Positions 32,662-33,241 of a stretch of 33,241 nt of DNA are shown piece by piece. Position 1 is the stretch's first letter; every line of letters starts with the position of its first letter. The stretch spans positions 1 through 33,241 of the forward strand of contig JAKPQT010000695.1 of NCBI GenBank assembly GCA_029555885.1, in the 5' to 3' direction. Origin of the DNA: Chloroflexota bacterium (lineage in GTDB: Bacteria; Chloroflexota; Anaerolineae; CG2-30-64-16). Both the position numbers and the translations under genes were made by a program. The notes beneath the pieces are model-generated. The model was not told the origin of the DNA and made no database searches. It saw only the letters and a list, made by a program, of their open reading frames with translations.

Positions 32662-33241
32662 TTACAAAGGTATATTCCCGTGTTTCTTCGGCGGATTCGT
32701 GTCCCGCTTGTTGTGCAGCATTTCGAGCGCGTTAATCAACCGGAGGCGCGTCTCGCGCGGCTCGATCACCGCATCGAGATAGCCGCGCGCGGCGGCCACA
32801 TACGGATTGGCGAACTTCTGCCGGTAATCGGTCACAAGCTGCGCGCGCGTCTCCTCCGGGTTGGCCGCCGCCTGAATCTCGCGGCGGAAGATGATATTGA
32901 CCGCGCCCTCCGGTCCCATGACGGCCAGCTCGCCCGTCGGCCAGGCCAGGTTGATGTCCCCGCGCATATGCTTGGAGCTCATGACGCAGTAGGCCCCGCC
33001 GTAGGCCTTGCGCACGACCACGGTCAGCTTGGGCACGGTGGCCTCCGCATACGCATAGATGAGCTTTGCACCGTGACGGATGATGCCGCCGTGCTCCTGC
33101 ACCGTGCCGGGCAGAAAGCCGGGCACATCCACCAACGTGACGATCGGGATGTTGAACGCATCGCAGAAGCGCACGAAGCGCGCGGCCTTCACGCTGGCGT
33201 CGATGTTCAGGACCCCCGCCAGCACGGCCGGCTGGTTGGCA
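32662..33241 (-). CDS. pccB: Propionyl-CoA carboxylase beta (carboxyltransferase) subunit, 3' part, truncated by window edge
   Basis: Transfers CO2 from biotin to the acyl-CoA. Only the C-terminal 192 residues are inside the window; the frame is open at the right edge and continues beyond it, so no start codon can be given. [33 protein letters not shown], then [24 protein letters not shown] and AVMGPEGAV are the carboxyltransferase signatures, and it ends KKHGNIPL as usual. In GGAYCVMSS, Cys stands where Streptomyces PccB has the specificity-determining Asp422 (position deduced by counting from the C-terminus). It is the first gene of the minus-strand propionyl-CoA operon seen here. Confidence 0.92.
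   Translation of the reverse strand, partial: ANQPAVLAGVLNIDASVKAARFVRFCDAFNIPIVTLVDVPGFLPGTVQEHGGIIRHGAKLIYAYAEATVPKLTVVVRKAYGGAYCVMSSKHMRGDINLAWPTGELAVMGPEGAVNIIFRREIQAAANPEETRAQLVTDYRQKFANPYVAAARGYLDAVIEPRETRLRLINALEMLHNKRDTNPPKKHGNIPL

Overview
This GC-rich window looks like a piece of a Chloroflexota chromosome, probably Anaerolineae-like. That is an inference from the gene mix (CruF/CruG-type monocyclic carotenoid glycoside genes, propionyl-CoA/methylmalonyl-CoA genes, a Thermus-like lactate/malate dehydrogenase) and from many families of small palindromic intergenic repeats. No rRNA or tRNA gene, CRISPR array or transposase was seen.

Region 1 (1-800, minus strand) carries a family-5 uracil-DNA glycosylase, divergent from the pigment genes. 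Region 2 (about 960-21343, all plus strand) is a 20-kb carotenoid/isoprenoid and membrane-stress cluster. It holds two phytoene synthases, three CrtI/CrtD-family oxidoreductases, a fused CrtYcd-type lycopene cyclase, a CruF-type carotenoid 1,2-hydratase, a CruG-like glycosyltransferase, a PlsY-like acyltransferase, SDR and AKR reductases, a SRPBCC protein, an LDH/MDH, a Tet-like MFS pump, a tocopherol-cyclase-family protein and a peroxiredoxin-like protein. The last eight genes are tightly coupled by ATGA/GTGA or longer overlaps. The likely product is a monocyclic (gamma-carotene-derived) tertiary-hydroxy carotenoid glycoside, possibly acylated.

The most striking feature is the peroxiredoxin-like gene at 10664-11143. 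An in-frame UGA stands exactly where the first Cys of a CxxC motif is expected (Tyr-UGA-Pro-Phe-Cys). A compact hairpin with a G at the second loop position follows 26 nt downstream, as expected for a bacterial SECIS. It is probably a selenoprotein. Its promoter shares an 18-of-20 block, built as two 11-bp repeats around a TTGACA -35 box, with the crtB promoter 9.6 kb upstream. This suggests a common regulator, perhaps a CarH/LitR-type B12 photoreceptor, and ties carotenoid synthesis, a UxxC thiol oxidoreductase and a tocopherol-cyclase homologue into one light/oxidative-stress regulon.

Region 3 (21395-26569, minus strand) has a GH39-type glycosidase, a small lipoprotein, a CutC-family protein, a GNAT acetyltransferase, an MFS transporter and methylmalonyl-CoA epimerase. 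Region 4 (26645-33241, minus strand) has a PaaI-type thioesterase, the methylmalonyl-CoA mutase catalytic subunit without its B12 domain, a MetH-activation-domain-like protein, a four-His-box fatty acid hydroxylase, and the biotin carrier, biotin carboxylase and (cut by the right edge) carboxyltransferase subunits of a propionyl-CoA carboxylase. Together these convert propionyl-CoA to succinyl-CoA.

At least eight kinds of short palindromic or inverted repeat lie between genes. Three kinds also enter coding sequence: one adds about 50 residues to the glycosyltransferase, one encodes the last residues and most of the stop codon of the lycopene cyclase, and one places the stop codon of the tocopherol-cyclase-like gene.
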